A stretch of 64,000 nucleotides of DNA from Sitta carolinensis (taxonomy: Eukaryota > Chordata > Aves > Passeriformes > Sittidae), in NCBI GenBank assembly GCA_032173965.1, contig CM063284.1, forward strand, positions 114,736,410-114,800,409, given 5' to 3'. The notes below the pieces were generated by a model. The model made no database searches, had not been told where the DNA came from, and saw only the letters and a program-made list of their open reading frames with translations. Below, piece by piece: positions 1 to 14,570 of the stretch. Positions within the stretch are counted from its first letter, which is position 1, and each line of letters opens with the position of its first letter. Position numbers and translations under genes: made by a program.

Positions 1-3000
1 GAAATAGGGGCAAGATGAGATTAAGGAAGAGGAGACCGAGACAAATTATAGTGGATTAGGAACAGCAAGGCTCTCTTAATAAAACAGTTGTAAGAAAGCC
101 CTCTTTTCCCTTCAACCATCCCTTTATGTGGCAGATGACAAGTTGGTAAAAAAAAGCCCCACAATAGGGATTCCTGTGAAGAGGAGAAGGGAGTCTAAAA
201 AGTGAAACAAAGTCAAGCAGAGGCAAAACAGCAGTGTTAATGAATTGCAAGGCAATGCTGTGGACAGGATTTTTCACATCATTGGTATGGTCACCTTTTC
301 TTAGGAAAAAAGAAAGAAAGCAAATTAAATCCTTTGGAGCTTGTAAGGGCTTCTACTGCTCAAAATAAAAATAACAAAACAAAAATCAAAATAGTTTAGG
401 ATACACAGAAATGTAAACACACAGGAGCATATGTTGACAGCAAAAAGCAGTAACTGTTGTCTTCTGAAATGATGGAATACAACTATTTTTCTTTAAAAGC
501 AGGTGACTATTGAGTATGACATTTCATACTGCACTTGTTTCTGTGACCTATGAACCCTCTGTTAAGAAAAGCTAAACAACTAGAAATGTTTTAATAAGAG
601 ACCTTTGCATTAGGACTCTAGAATAAAAATTTCACTGGCAGCCTTACTTCTTACCACTATCCAATCTCATAAAATATCTCTTAATATCTATTAATCCTTT
701 AAAACACTTGGTTTAATAGGACATGATAATGGCCAGCTTTATCTGAAGCTGATCTAGTGTGTTCTATGCTACTTATTTTAGCAGGCTTGTTTTTTTTCCT
801 CTTTCCCTTTACTTCTGACAGATCATGTTACAATTACAAATTTCAAACTGCAAATGCCCTACTTACTGAAATCTGAGTACCAGAGGGAGGAAAGGGAGAT
901 GTGGAGACTCATGCTCATTCCGTCAGTGTTTGTAACTGCCCACATGAGCAGTCGTTAAGAAAAAAGCAATACCTGTGAACACGAAGCCTGGATTCGTGAC
1001 CAGCTAATGCTGGGTAATACAGTCTGTCAGCAGGGCGCCCACCCAAGCCTTCTATCAGTAAGAAGACATGAAAAAGTAACACACAGAAACTTGGCCATAG
1101 AAATTACATTTCTTTCCTGCCTCCTATCATCTCGCAGAAATGTGCCAGAGTAAAGAAAGGTATGCATCCCCTTCTGCAGGAAGAGCTGGAAGCTCATCTT
1201 ACTAAACCACGCTTGCTACATGTCATCAATCACACACAGTACACTCATTTATGACCTGTAGCTTCCATCCCTCTCCCAAACTCACCCAATCCTGCCACCT
1301 TGCACAAGCTGCCACCATGACTAGTGCTGGGGGAAACATCTGCTAAAGAAAAGGGTATAAAACGGTCGAAAAGAGCTAGGGTTATGCAAATGAATGGCTA
1401 AGAAAAACACTCACTACCAAAACAGGTACAATGAATGGCCTGATGATTTCAACACGTTTCTTTCTGAAATCACTTGCTTCCTTACAAAACCAGGGGGGTG
1501 CTTTTGAGGAGGCTTTCCCAAATGAAAATACAGGAATGTGTCAGACATTGACATTCTAATTTCTCACTGCTACCCTACTTGTCACCACAACTTTGAGGTT
1601 TGTACCCAAAAGGCTGTACTTGTCAAGATTAGGGCTGATATCTCCCTTGAATTACACACAAACTGTGTGAGGCATCAACTTCTCAAAACAAAACAAAACT
1701 AAACAAAACTCAATGCAAAACAAACCCCTGAAAAACCACTCAGAATAGATATAGTTACGGTAAAGATAATTGCTGTTAGTTATCCTCAAGGCCTGATCCG
1801 TCATCAGATTTCATAGCTGCCTTGGCAAGCAACTTCAGCAGTTACCTTCTCATCTCTGGATCTAATCCCAAAAGCAAAGCAGCTATCTCCAGAATTAGGT
1901 AACTCCACCTAAGCAAGCACCTTATTTACTGGGTCAACCATAGGCAGAGGCAACCATGCCCGGCCAACATGCCGAGCTGGCCGGACACAAGCCATCTCCT
2001 TGCTGGAAGCCAGACTACGCAGCAAAAGCAGCTGAGCTTTTCAGCTTTTCATCCATGAGCAGCTCAGAGGCAGGGGTAAGAGCTCTGGCATGGCATCTTG
2101 GCTAATGCTTTGGGATCAGAGATGGACACATCTGTCCAGCTGTCACATTGAAGACAGCACATGTCAGCACTTTGTTAGTCAGCTCAGAACTTAGTTATTT
2201 TCAGCATGCCTTCACACTGAAACTCTAAAAGCGCTGAAAGTTCAGTGCTTCTTCCTCCTTCCCTTTCCTTTCCTTTTCCCTTTCATTTCCACACTGTGCC
2301 AGGCCAGAGACATAAAACACTCAAACACAGAGAGCTAAAACAGTCAAATTAACCCAACAGAAAGAATTCCAACCATTTCCATGCAGTCTAAGTCTTTGGA
2401 GTGGTTTTATGCCAGCACAAGGGAAGGCAGAGAAGAGCCACTTCATGAACAGGGATGAGCAGTTTGGGATTCCCACATCTCTAGCCCCAAGAGCATGCAC
2501 AGATTTCCTGTGGTCTCTTGGTACTAACTCTACTCAGTACCCATTCAGAGTCAGGAAGACCAGCAATTTCAGCATCCTGCTGAACATGGGGATTTGGCAC
2601 CAGCGCTGTCTTGCACACCCAACATCCAAGAGGAAATAACCTGATGGAACAGACTGAGCACAGCAGACTAATGGAGTATCAGGGCAATGTGAGATGCTCT
2701 CACCTTAACAGGGGTGACAAAAGGTGCTAAATGACCAAGTTCATATTGTTATTGGCAGTGCATAGATCTCCTTGACTAAACTTGGTATGATCTAAGTCTG
2801 CCAAATATCTACAATCACAACAGAGAGAGCATGGGGCAACTGTTTGAACACACTACTTCTACTAGAGTGAAAATAATGTAGAAGTTTACAGTCCTCTGTA
2901 CCATAGGTGGCTGCCAACCACAGAGACCAACACATGGCTTCTGAAAGGTGAATTTTAAAAAAATCCCAACATCTACCACACTTACATACTTACCTTTCAT

Positions 3001-4233
3001 ATTGAAATACTGTCTTCTGATTTAACAGGAAGCAAGGCTGTGATGAGACAGAACAGTCCCATAATAGCATCAAATGGTCCAAGTACACACTTTTTGCCTC
3101 CTTTCAATATTGAAAAAGGTGGAGAAAACTTATCTGGACATACAACTAATGATGATAGCATGGTCTCTTGCTTGAAGCACACTTTCAATGAAAGAATGAA
3201 AACATGAAGGTAAAGAAAATCAAAATATCACGATTTTTAAAAGCTGTAAAACCATGTAAAACCTCCAGTTTTTCTTCATTACAAATAGTCTTTATACAAA
3301 AGAAGCACAACACTTCTAGTCTCATTCAATAAGGAATCTGCTACACTACCACCTGAGCAGTAATTTGTTGAGCTGAGAAGAGAGGAATTAGTTCAAGAAT
3401 AGTATGACAAGAAAAGCAGCAGATCAAGAGGAGATGACAACAGATTTCTTTCAGAAAAAGGTGGAAGGATGTTAGTTATGGACTTCTGCCAAGAGCTGTC
3501 TTAAGTCTTTTTTGATTCAACACTTTCATTTAGAATTTTTTTATGCTGTTAAGTGAGCACTACAAAAATATGCAGAAAATATGAAACTAGGAGGTAGCAG
3601 AAGTACACTGCAGACTGAAACAACACACGAGAAAAATGGTAACAAATCTTAAGGACAGAAACAAGATGAAAAGGAACACCAAAGAACGGAACTCTTAGAG
3701 ACAGTAGTTTCTGCTGAGAAGTGATGAACTGTTAGTTGGAAGCAGCAGAGAAGGAAAAAAAAAATTGTGTGTAACCCTCCTATAAGCGGCTAGTCACTAA
3801 AGAGAGCTGGTTCAGAAGAAATAAAATATAATGATTTAAAAAAAAAGGAGCTGTATTTTCAGTGCAGGAAGAGACATGAAGATGCTACTATAGTGGACTA
3901 CCAAGATCTTGCTAGGAACATCATGTAAAAATCTTATAATACATAGCCACAAAAAATTTATCTGGGATAGCACAACGAAACATCTGACCAAAAGAAAAAA
4001 ACCCTGAAGTTCTTAATAAATAAACCAAAGAGAAAGTCAGTAGAGCTGTAACAAAGAAGTGTAAGTGTAAGCTTATCAAAATAAGTTTAGGCTGGAAATG
4101 AAAAGGCTTTCTAGGCAACAAAACACTGGCTTTAAGTTTACATGGAAAAAACTTCACTAGTTTGCAAGTGGCTCTATATAGGTTCACAGAGACAGACACG
4201 GTTTCTGTGACAGCGAGGCATCTGGCTCAGCCA

Positions 4234-4273
4234 GGGTGATTTGTTCCAGTTCTGGGTGATTTGTTCCGGTTCG
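4234..4273 (+). repeat. Tandem duplication, two 20-base units
   Basis: GGGTGATTTGTTCCAGTTCT is repeated immediately as GGGTGATTTGTTCCGGTTCG, with three differences. It is a local duplication with no known family. Confidence 0.85.
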
Positions 4274-7200
4274 GGGTCCCTGAATACTCATTGCAACACA
4301 ACGATGGTCCTTGCAGGCCAGAGCAAAAGTCCATCAGCCCAGCAGCCTTGCTCCAGGAAAAGCCAACAGAAGATCATGAGCAAGACAAGTGCACAGTATT
4401 TTTGGGAAGTATCACCACTTGTGATTTAGGGACTTAGAGATCTAGACAGACTTAATACCCCCCTTTTCCACTACTTTGGCAGCTCTCTCTCATGCCCATG
4501 TAATCTTTTGTACTGACAACATCCCATGGCAAGGAGTGCCACAGCTTAATTTCACATTTATTAACAACAGCTTTCTATTAGCTTGTTCTGAGCCTATTTC
4601 CCGCTATTTCTCTTTCTCTTAGTTAATGATTTTGCTCACCCTTTATCCCATCAATATCACCCATGGTTCCTTTATCATTCTGTCTCTGATAGGAAATCTC
4701 TATTTTCAGTACTTTCCCTTTTGTAGTCTCTTACAGAGCTGAAAAGTCTAAGGCAACTTAGGCCTTCCTTGCACGGAAACTGATTCCATACTTTTTTCAT
4801 TCACCACCTTGTCCTGCATCTTTGCCATGCTACACGGCTCTTGTACTCTATTAAGGAGACACACATACCACAGATTGCTCTCCGATTTCTTTCCCAAAAC
4901 TTAATTTCCAATATGCAGTGAAGTATGACAGTAAGCTTGACATCTACACTAGGCAAGAAAGCATAAACTTCAGTGAACAACTGGGGTGCGGGTAGGAGGA
5001 CACATGAACAAATAAACATATTGGTGAGGCAGCAACATAATTTACAAAAGGAAGTCAAGCTCCAAGAAGCAAGTGGAGTTTCTGGAGAAATCAATACACA
5101 TGCAGAAAAGGGAGATGCAAATGAATAGCATGCAGGTACACCTCAACTGAAGTAGCTGGAGGGACTGAAAGCTGAACAATGAAAGAGCTAGAGATGTGAA
5201 ATTAAAATGAAGGACACAGGTATGAGAAGGCAATGCATCTGCCTTTCAAACATTACAGCAGTTTAACTCCTTGAAACAGCATTAGACACTTGACAAAAGC
5301 TCAAGAGGTCACATGAGAAAGTTATGGAAAAAGTCCAGTAAAGGTTAGTAAGTACAAACTCATCATGTTTAGCTCAGGGAGCCTTTGACAAGTGGATTAT
5401 TGAAGATGAGGAGAATACTCTGGGAGTATCATCCCTATTCCTCTAACTTTTCATGACAACTTTGTTTTTGCCAGTGCCAGAAATAGAACACCAGGTTTTA
5501 ATATACACTCAAGTATAATTATTCTTACTAAATAAAATGCAGGCATAGAATTTGATCAGCACTTATCGGTTAAATAAAAGTACTATCATCTCAGGCCTTG
5601 ATCAGTCTGCAAAGTCCTGCTCTAACACTTCTATAGCCACCGTTGATTTCAAAGCAGGACAATTCCTCTGTTAATTTACACAAGAATCAACACTGCTGTC
5701 AGTAAATACAAATGTAAACTCAAATCCAGTATATTTGACTATTTGCAGAATGAGTGGGATCACATTTCACCATGCTGCCAAACACTTGCCATTATACGAT
5801 AAACTCCTCTATTTAAGCCAACCTACAACTTTGCCAAACTGCCATTGTTTGGGCTGAAATTTTACAAATTAGTGTCTGCTTCCCTGTTTTGTTTCTTCAG
5901 TTTTTATTCATTCAAAACAGTGCATTTCAAAAACATAAAGGTTAATAGAAAAAAAATTTTGTCTGTATCAAAAAATTCTGGCACACTTTTCCTACTTTTT
6001 CTTTGAATACCTTCCTTTGAGATGGAGACTTGAAATTAGACAGGGATAGTGGTATAGCTGTTATTCCTGTGAACTCTACCCAAAGTAAGCCAGTTTTTTA
6101 ATTTTATTCCACAATCCCATTAGTAACTCAGAAATCAATGTTTTGAGTCAGATAATTGAACACTGTCCTAGAAGTTTCAGATTCTACTAGAGACCTCTGT
6201 GTCATTTAAACTAAATGCTACAGAGAAGGTCATGAATTTTCCCAGTCCTTGGCATGTACCTACAAGAAACGATTTGCAGAAACACTTAGTGCCTGAAGCT
6301 GAAGTGAACGGCAGTGAAAGCTGCATTCTAAACAGATTATGAAGACAATGGTTTTTAAAAACTCTGCCTAGTAATCTCAGAACAGGTTCTTCCAAAAATT
6401 CCACAGAAATTCGATTCTTAAATAAACAACTAAAGAAAAAAACCCACAAGAGTAATTTACTTTATTCTCACTGCATTTTATTCTGTGCATGCACTGCAGG
6501 CTCTCCTCCTTTGGAATCAAGGTGCTTTACAGTATAAGAATCATGATGAAGTTTGGGCAAGAGGGGTCTCTCCATCACAAGACTCAGAAACAACTTACAA
6601 GCAGCTCAGCATTTCACCAGGGCAGGGACTATGGCTGTAGGGCAGGTTTTCCCAAAGTATTCAGAGCCTGAAGCAAAACATCAAACGTGCTAGAGAGCAT
6701 ACCAGAACTCTGTATAAATATGTTCCATTGTCAAGATCCATGTGTAAGTTTCCAGCCAGAAAACTGGCTTGTGAACTCCCATCTGTAGGATACATACTGC
6801 TCTGAGAAGCAGCATCCCACTGGGTATTTGTCTTCAATGATCCACGGCCTGAAAAACAGGATAGCATAGGAGTGCCCATGGTGATGACTGAGAGGAACAT
6901 AATTTGGCTTTGTGAGCCACTGTTGTATTGTTAAATTAACACACAAAATTAAACAGTGAGCACACATGTAACTGCAAGTACTCTAACTGCTTTTTTCCCC
7001 TTTCCTTTCCACATATCTCAGTTCTCCTCTTACAAGCAACACTGTTAGCTTGTCAGAGGAAGGACAGATGCCTGCTGTGTTTTCATTTTCAGCCTCTAGT
7101 ACACTGAATCCTAAAAATGGATGCTATTTTTTTTAAGACATTAACAAAGCAACACAACTCCTAAAGCCTCCTTTAGTTCTATTTATTCTTCTCCAGTCAC

Positions 7201-7624
7201 CGGGGCTTGGAAACAAACATTCTTCCTGTCCACTGCTCTCCTATGAAAGACCACAGTATCTATAGTTACTGAAGAAGAGTGTTTCAGTTATCTAGGCTCC
7301 AAACCTTCCCATGCTTTACTTGTCAGCTTGCCCCAGAGGGCTTGCTCTCTCCAACACCAGAACCAAGATTTCTCTCTTTCCAAAGGTAGTTACTAAAATT
7401 CTCTCTCCTCACCAGGAAGCTCGTCAGCTCTTAAGAGAATCAAATACCATGACCACATCTGAAACTGAAGAGCTGAAGAGTCACTTCTGATCAACTTACA
7501 GCTTCCAGACAACTTGCCAGCCCCCCCTCCCCCTCCAAGTACAAGGAAAGAGGTGAGACTACAACTCTAGCCCTAAGAAATGCTGTCAGAGAACACAGGT
7601 TGAGGCTGGTTTTTGTTTGGTTGG

Positions 7625-7679
7625 TTTTTTTTTTTTGTTTTTTTTTTTTTTTTTAAAGAAAAAATAATAAAAAAAAAAA
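7625..7679 (+). repeat. T-rich then A-rich tract
   Basis: About 30 bases of nearly pure T run straight into an A-rich stretch ending at 7679. On either strand it could form a snap-back hairpin. No transposon boundary is recognisable. Confidence 0.9.
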
Positions 7680-10125
7680 GTACTATCAACTTTCCCAAAC
7701 CTTCCTGCCAAAGAAAAGCATATTAGGCAGGTGGCATACACTATCACAAGTTGACACTGCGAAACTCTCACCGGAAGGATACAAATAGCATCAGAAACAG
7801 CATCTCAAATTCCTTCAAAATATCTCTGATTTTCTAACAGCCTTAAGAAGCAAACACCAGAATAATTCCCAATCCTAAGAATGGAATGGCATGACAGAGC
7901 AGGGGGAGGAGGACAATATCAAGAAAGAATCCTTCCTATTCCTTTCTTAATGCACAACTGCTTACAAGAGGCAATCTCACACAAATACAAGATATTTTTG
8001 TCTGATCTTGTTCAGCTGTTTCTCCTTGGACATTTGAATAGCAAATTTATTAAAAATAATACTGTATTTTCGGTTAGAGGTAGATTAAGAATTTACCTCC
8101 TTAGAATGCATGAGAAGATACTTCCCCCTCTTTAGTTCAGCAGAGCAGTGCAAACTTGTGGCTAAGAAATTTTGGGTGTAATTCTGAAAGGTACAAACAA
8201 ACAAGCCGAAGTCCAAGTTCATGCAAAAATCCTCTTAGGGCAGCTGTTTATTTTACATAATTCTTCCAGCTGTACAAAGGTGCTCTAACGAAACAAAGGA
8301 CCCTGCAGAAGAAAGGATAACAGCTCAACAAAACTGCAGTATGGCAGAGTTCTTCCCTGGGAGGGGCGGGGGGACGGGGACCAGGGCGGGGGTAGGAAGT
8401 CCAAGCCTGAGAAGCTGCTGTGGCACAAAACACGGGGCAGCAAAACCCAGGAGCTGAAACTCTGCTGGCAGATGGATATTTCAGATGGTTCATCTCAAGG
8501 AATGTGTTAAGAACAGCACACGAGAATCCACTGAAGCATTAAAGTAGTCCAAGAATCGATATAATTTGCAAGTATGTATCTCCTTGGTCACAATCTGCTA
8601 CTGCTTTATCTATAAACTACTTGTCAATACACATTCCTGTTTCCTAGCGATCCTATGCCACAGACCACCATCAGACCAAGCAGTGCAGAAACATTTTTCT
8701 TTTGCAACTGATGAGTAATTTGGGAGTGAAAAATGAATGCAGAATAGAAAAGAAAAATGGTACAGAAAAGTGGTACATTAAAAAAGTAGGAATGAAACAT
8801 TCAGAAAGAATGAATCAAAACAAAATCAAATTGAACTTTTCCTATAAATCAAAGATTTCAAAATGCTAAACAACAAGAGACTTTATTATGAAGAAATCTA
8901 AGTGTGCAAAAACAAAAAGGTCAGATGAAAGTATTTTGGAAGTATTATTAAAATCATGGTCCACCTGGAGAAGGTAGTTTTCAGATGCACCGACTACTCT
9001 GGGCAATCTCATTTTATGCTCTCTTCATCCTTTCTTAGAGATATAACTGAAAACCATTGTTGAGGAAAGCTGCAGAAACTTGGAATAAACAGGAAAGAGT
9101 ACCAAGAAGAGAAACAGGTCATTGCTAGACAGAAAAATAGAGAAAGCAGAAATCTGGAAAACCTGAAGCAAAATAAAAAACAGTTCAAAAGTTTAACCTT
9201 GTTGAGGACACTGGGACACAGTGATGATCACTAGGAACACACATTTTTCTGGTTCCCTTTTACTATAAGGAATTTATCATGAGCTCGATTTCTTGTCTGA
9301 TTTGGCTTTTCAAATATAAAAGCTCCTCTTCGGTTAATACATTCTCATCTTTAAAACATAATTACGGTCTGGAAGTTGATGCTAAAAATAGCACTAAGGA
9401 GCTTCATATTTACATCTTCTTGATTTCTGTATCGATTTACTCGATTGCAACAGTCAAGTGTATGTCCTCTAGTCCTCAAGACTCAAAGGAGTTCTCCCAA
9501 GGGTTAATCCTGAAGATAAGGTTGACAGGGTGTTTTCAGTTTAAATCCATAAATTATATTTGAAATCCAATGTGTAACTGTAAACACATTATGTATAAAG
9601 AACAAAGCATTCAGAAATGTTTAGCAACTCTCTTAAGCAAAGCAAGTATCTAAGCAAAGAAATCCAAAATTAGATTAGGGAAACATAAGAAAAAATAAAA
9701 AGAATACATATTCCACTAATCCATACTGGCATGCCAGGAAAACTTAAAGACAATTTGGAACAAACTTCACAAATTCTTACAATTAGGAAATACATGAGGA
9801 ATAACATCATGAATAAGTCTTCAAATTAGCAAGTGACCAAGAAGCACACACTTTGCCAATTTCAGTTCAAATCAAAATACTTCATGATACAAACATATTT
9901 TTAGTACTTTTACAAATAAATGAGTTCTTTGGAGTAAGACTCTTTACTCACTAACATTCCCATTTTTTTCCTTGCAGTGTCAGAAACAGCCATTTCAAGA
10001 TGACTTTTCCAAATTTCTAAACTGAAAGGGACATTTCATATTCAATCTCATATGAAGTTAGAGTCTGAAAAAAGGACAAACATCTTTTAAATATGAATCT
10101 TGGAAAAGCTGCATTTGGGTTTCTT

Positions 10126-10143
10126 CCCCCCCCCCCCCCCCCC
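10126..10143 (+). repeat. Poly(C) tract, 18 bases
   Basis: Eighteen consecutive C in the PLAG1 intron, G18 on the sense strand of the gene. Such runs can form four-stranded structures and are prone to sequencing error. Confidence 0.95.
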
Positions 10144-13100
10144 TTCACTTTAGCAACTATCTGAAATAACTACTGCACTAACCTGATGACACACTTATTT
10201 ATTATATTTTCTTATGCCTGTTATTCACTTTCTGGCAGAAATACAACTTCATTTAGCAATAGTTTGGACCCCTCAGTAAGAGAATGTGTACATAGTAGCT
10301 CTCTAATCTTGCTGCCCAGCTGCTAAGACAGTCACATGAGTCACTTGCTGCCTTTAGAGCAACACACACCACTTGCTGAATTTAGAGACATTCTCTGTTT
10401 CTGCACTGATCATACATGTAAATTGAGTAATACCCTATCCTAACCACATACAAAACTCTCTAGGTGTTTGCTTTTAGTTTTTTTATATTTAAATCGGTGA
10501 GTCAAAGAACATATTTTTTACTAACGCAGTTAACAACCCAGCTCCACAAAGCGATTCATGTACCAATTTTCAGTGTTATCGCTCTCACACCTGTTGGGCT
10601 AACTTCAGCAATCAGTTCAAATGTAGGTAACTCCATCTAATTGCTCGGTGAAAATCCAGCCCTGGAAGAATGAAGAACTCTGTCTGCCAGGACGATTCAG
10701 CATACAGCTTCGGAACAAAACACTTTACAACAATTCCTTCCTTATCAGTATTTTAAACTGTGACTGTGTGGAGCACCACCGTATTCAACAGTCTATTTAA
10801 AAACAATTCACATAAAGACTGGCACGGTTGCTTCCATGCAGCATAGCTCCTTATGGAAAACACTTTATTTACTAACGTAATCCCTAAATGTTATGTAGGA
10901 AGTACTATCTCACGCTGTTTGGTGCAGTGCCTTACAGAAAAGCACAGTGAGGAGACAGTTCTTTGCACTATTGCTATGTTGCCAGTGTAGGCCTGATGAT
11001 GTTTCATTTTTCTCTGTATCACATAATACCTTCTTTCCCATATTCTCCCTGTGTCTCATTTACAGGACTGTTCTCTGCAGATGGTTATACAGGGAAATGA
11101 TCAAAGCCACAATGTATCGTGCTCTGGCCACACATGTTTTCTAAAACCCAGAGTAACAAAATCCCCACAGAATCCCTTCAAGGTACAGGGCTAATGCCAC
11201 CAAACCTGAGGAGTCTTACATTGCATGAAGCACACTTCTACATTCTACAGTCATTCCACACACATTGCACATTCTACAGTCCAAAAACACACTGGCATAA
11301 AATTTCAAAAAATGTTTCAGTGGGCCTAAAGAAGAAAGCAGCATATCGAACTTTGGCTAACTCTGTTAGTTTCAAGTATGGCCAAGCTTGCCTTAAAACA
11401 GACTTCTTGCCAGTAGGAAATCACAATAGGCAATGTCCCAACTTGCCAGTCAGGCAGTAGCACATTTTCAAGTTAAATATTGTAATCTGTCAGATAATAT
11501 TTAATAGACCTCCATAACTAGCCAGAATTGAGTATCACATAGTAACAACTAACTAAAATTTTCACTTATCTTGTACCATTCTGAATTAGCATTTAAAAAA
11601 TAAAGGAAAATGGTTACTTTTGTGCTCTTTCATCAAATTTTGCACAGTAATTCATCTAAATACAAACAAATTCCTTGTTCTGAGAATTATTACCTAAAAA
11701 AATCTAGTCATTGGTATACTCAGAACCACTCAACACATAGGTAAATTTCAGATTATCACATATATATCTACTGTTCTTAGAAGCAGCATTTAAGATTTCT
11801 GAAGTCAAAAGATAAGACAGAACTCTATTTTTCTGTTGCATTTTTTGCACTTTACAGAGTTTTCTGCCAAGTCAGTACTGCTGTTTCCCACGTCTGGGTG
11901 ACTCTTTACTCAGCAACAGTATACAATTACAAACATTGAAAAGACAACTTCAGAAAACAAAGTGGCAGTGGAACATGGGGCAAGATTAGCAATTGAAACA
12001 ACTACTCCAGATGAATCTCAGAGTCTCCAATCCAGCTGGCATAAATTCTCATACTCCTTTGTCTTCTCCCTAATCAGCACAGTATTCTATCCGGCTATTT
12101 GGTTATCACAACTTCCTAATTCTCCATCAAAACTAGGAATTACTACCCCCTACTGCTGCAAAAAAAATTTTGCATATGTCAATTTTAATCATCAATTTGT
12201 CCCAAATAGCCAGAACTCCTTAGAGGAGGCCAAAACACGCTGACAATTTTGGGGAAAAAATCTGCAATTTAATAATGAAGGTATTGTGCATTCTATTGAG
12301 GATGTTTCTCTCCGTAAGTATTTAACTTCATGGGTATATTTCTGGGCTATCCTGAAATCTCTCAGATGGGCTCTTGTAAGAGGTAGCTGCTTAGAATAAA
12401 AACATTGCCTAGAGAATGATGTATGATGGCTTAGTGGATTAGCATGTTAAAAACATAATCTCTTTTGACACAGTTATTTTGAAGTGTTCTTAAAAAAATT
12501 ACAAAATGTTAATTCTGTTTTCCAGTAAACATAACTTTTGATCTGCTGAGTCAGAGATGTTATGCATAATAATCACAGCAGGAGTTCAATACTATTTGTA
12601 TTTTTTTGGAGGAAAAAGCATAAGCACAATTTTGTGGAAATAATAAGAAAAAAAATAACCGAGCAGAATTCAATTAGAGGCAAATCCACCAGAGGGAAAT
12701 TGTAGTTCTAACAAAAAAAAAAAACTTGTTTTCCTAGGTAATTTCCATATTTCTAGAAAGTCAACTCCAGAGCCATGTAACACCCACATACAGGTTTTAT
12801 AACACATACTTTAACACTGCACTAAAATACATTCTTCTAAATTATGTACTTTATGTATTATATTAACAAATATATTAATACAACAACATTCTCTTATTGA
12901 GGGATCCAAGCTATTGCTAAATGAATCTCTCATGACATGTATTATTTATTCCACTGAAAAATATCACCATATTACTACAGTAGTTATTTTCCTTTACTTT
13001 CAAGACAGTTTAATATTTTTTGAGCATTTTAACTTCATTTGTGATTACATTAATTGCCCTTTCAAGTTGACAGGCTTGTAAAATCATCCTGAACTGTCCA

Positions 13101-14284
13101 TTTCTGATACTGCAGGAAAAAACTAAAATGCCAGTAAGTAAAGGTAGCATCTTATTCCAAATAATTAATTTCTTTGTAAAAGCCAGAATTAAGCAGTTCC
13201 CTGTTCATATTTTAGAAAGCAACCAATCCTTCACTGCTGGTCTGCTCCTTCCACATTCAGGACACTGTAGTTCCATCATTAAGCAGCATCCCCTGCCGAG
13301 AAGCACATGACTCTACTGTTCCATGATGTACCCTCAATGACCACCAGCTTCTGAATGAAGCTACAAAAATACTGGGTTTAACTTACTAGAAAAAACCCTG
13401 AACAGCTTGCTTCTTGCCAGCCTGAAAGACCACCTCTTTCAATGAGTGCCACCTGAAACAATCTCAAATGCATGTTACGATATTAAGAAAAAAACAAGTC
13501 GTGGGGAAATACCACTTGCTCCTTGAGAAGCACTTCAGTTTTAACACAGATCACTCACTCTGAGGTGGGTTTATTATGTTGGCACTACAGACCATACAGT
13601 TACTACTACACATTTACTAATGGCCTACCTAGAATTTGATAGATGGAAATGGTGACGTTTGGAAAGCATCAAATAGAGGATTCGTACCTCAAAGGTCCAC
13701 AGTGAAAGGAATTGTTAGCATCCAACTAGATTTTAACAAGCTTTGCAAAGGAACCTGGGCCATGCTTTTTTACTAACTTGTTGTTCAATTTAATTTGTTT
13801 TCACTCATAGCAAAGCACTGTTGAAAAGAAAAGTAAACTTTCAAATAACCTGGTCAAGATCAGACAGAAAAAACATCTCCCTCTTCCACTTAGAAATTCT
13901 ATAGTCCAAATCATTCTGTAACTTTGCCAGCCACTGCAACTTACTTTAAAAAAAAATAAAAAATCAAGAAACAAACTTCCTAAACAAGTAACAAATACAA
14001 AAAGTAGGGGTTAAAAAACGGATTCATTTTTTTACCTTCATATAACCAGTATACACATAACACACACTCTTTGGGTCAGAACTCTGCCATGCACAGGGAG
14101 TGAAGTAATTTTGACTACATGCTTTCTCGGATGCACCCCCAAACAGAAAACCACATCACAAAATTACAAAGCTGCTAAATAACAGTTAATTCATAAATTA
14201 ACTCACAAAGACAATATTATCTTTGCCCAGGAGACCTCATAACCTTCCTACAAAGGCCTAAGTTACAAAAAGTTTGGATATACT

Positions 14285-14570
14285 GTAGAATTGTAAAATG
14301 GTTTGAGTTGGAAGGTTCCTTAAGGATAATCCAGTTCCATGGGCAGGGAGGGACACTTGTCACTCGACCAGGTTACTCAAAGCCCCACCAAACCTGGTCT
14401 GGAACACTTTCAGGGATGGGACACCCAGAGCTTCTCTGGGCAACCTGTTCTGGTGTCACACCACCCCCACAGTACAGAGTTTCTTCCTAATGTCAAATCC
14501 AAACCTACTTTCTGTCAGATTTACTCCTCATCACTACACACCCTTATAGAAAGTACCTCACCAGAAGCTG
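14285..14570 (-). mobile_element. CR1 LINE fragment, 3' end
   Basis: Minus-orientation CR1. It begins at its 3' end with AGAATTGTAAAATGGTTTG, followed by the typical GAGTTGGAAGGTTCCTTAAG, then the CR1 ORF2-end/3'UTR pattern including CTTCTCTGGGCAACCTGTTC and TTTCTTCCTAATGTC. It is diverged and 5'-truncated. This is the only CR1 copy I can recognise in the PLAG1 intron. Confidence 0.85.

Noticed and set aside
780..830. Sequence on the plus strand vaguely like the reverse complement of a PLAG1 coding-exon start
   Set aside because: The similarity is limited to a few bases. No zinc-finger frame follows on the minus strand.
7586..7771. Lysine/phenylalanine-rich ORFs at poly-T and poly-A tracts (also near 22561, 45427 and 60307)
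   Set aside because: Translations of homopolymers, not genes.
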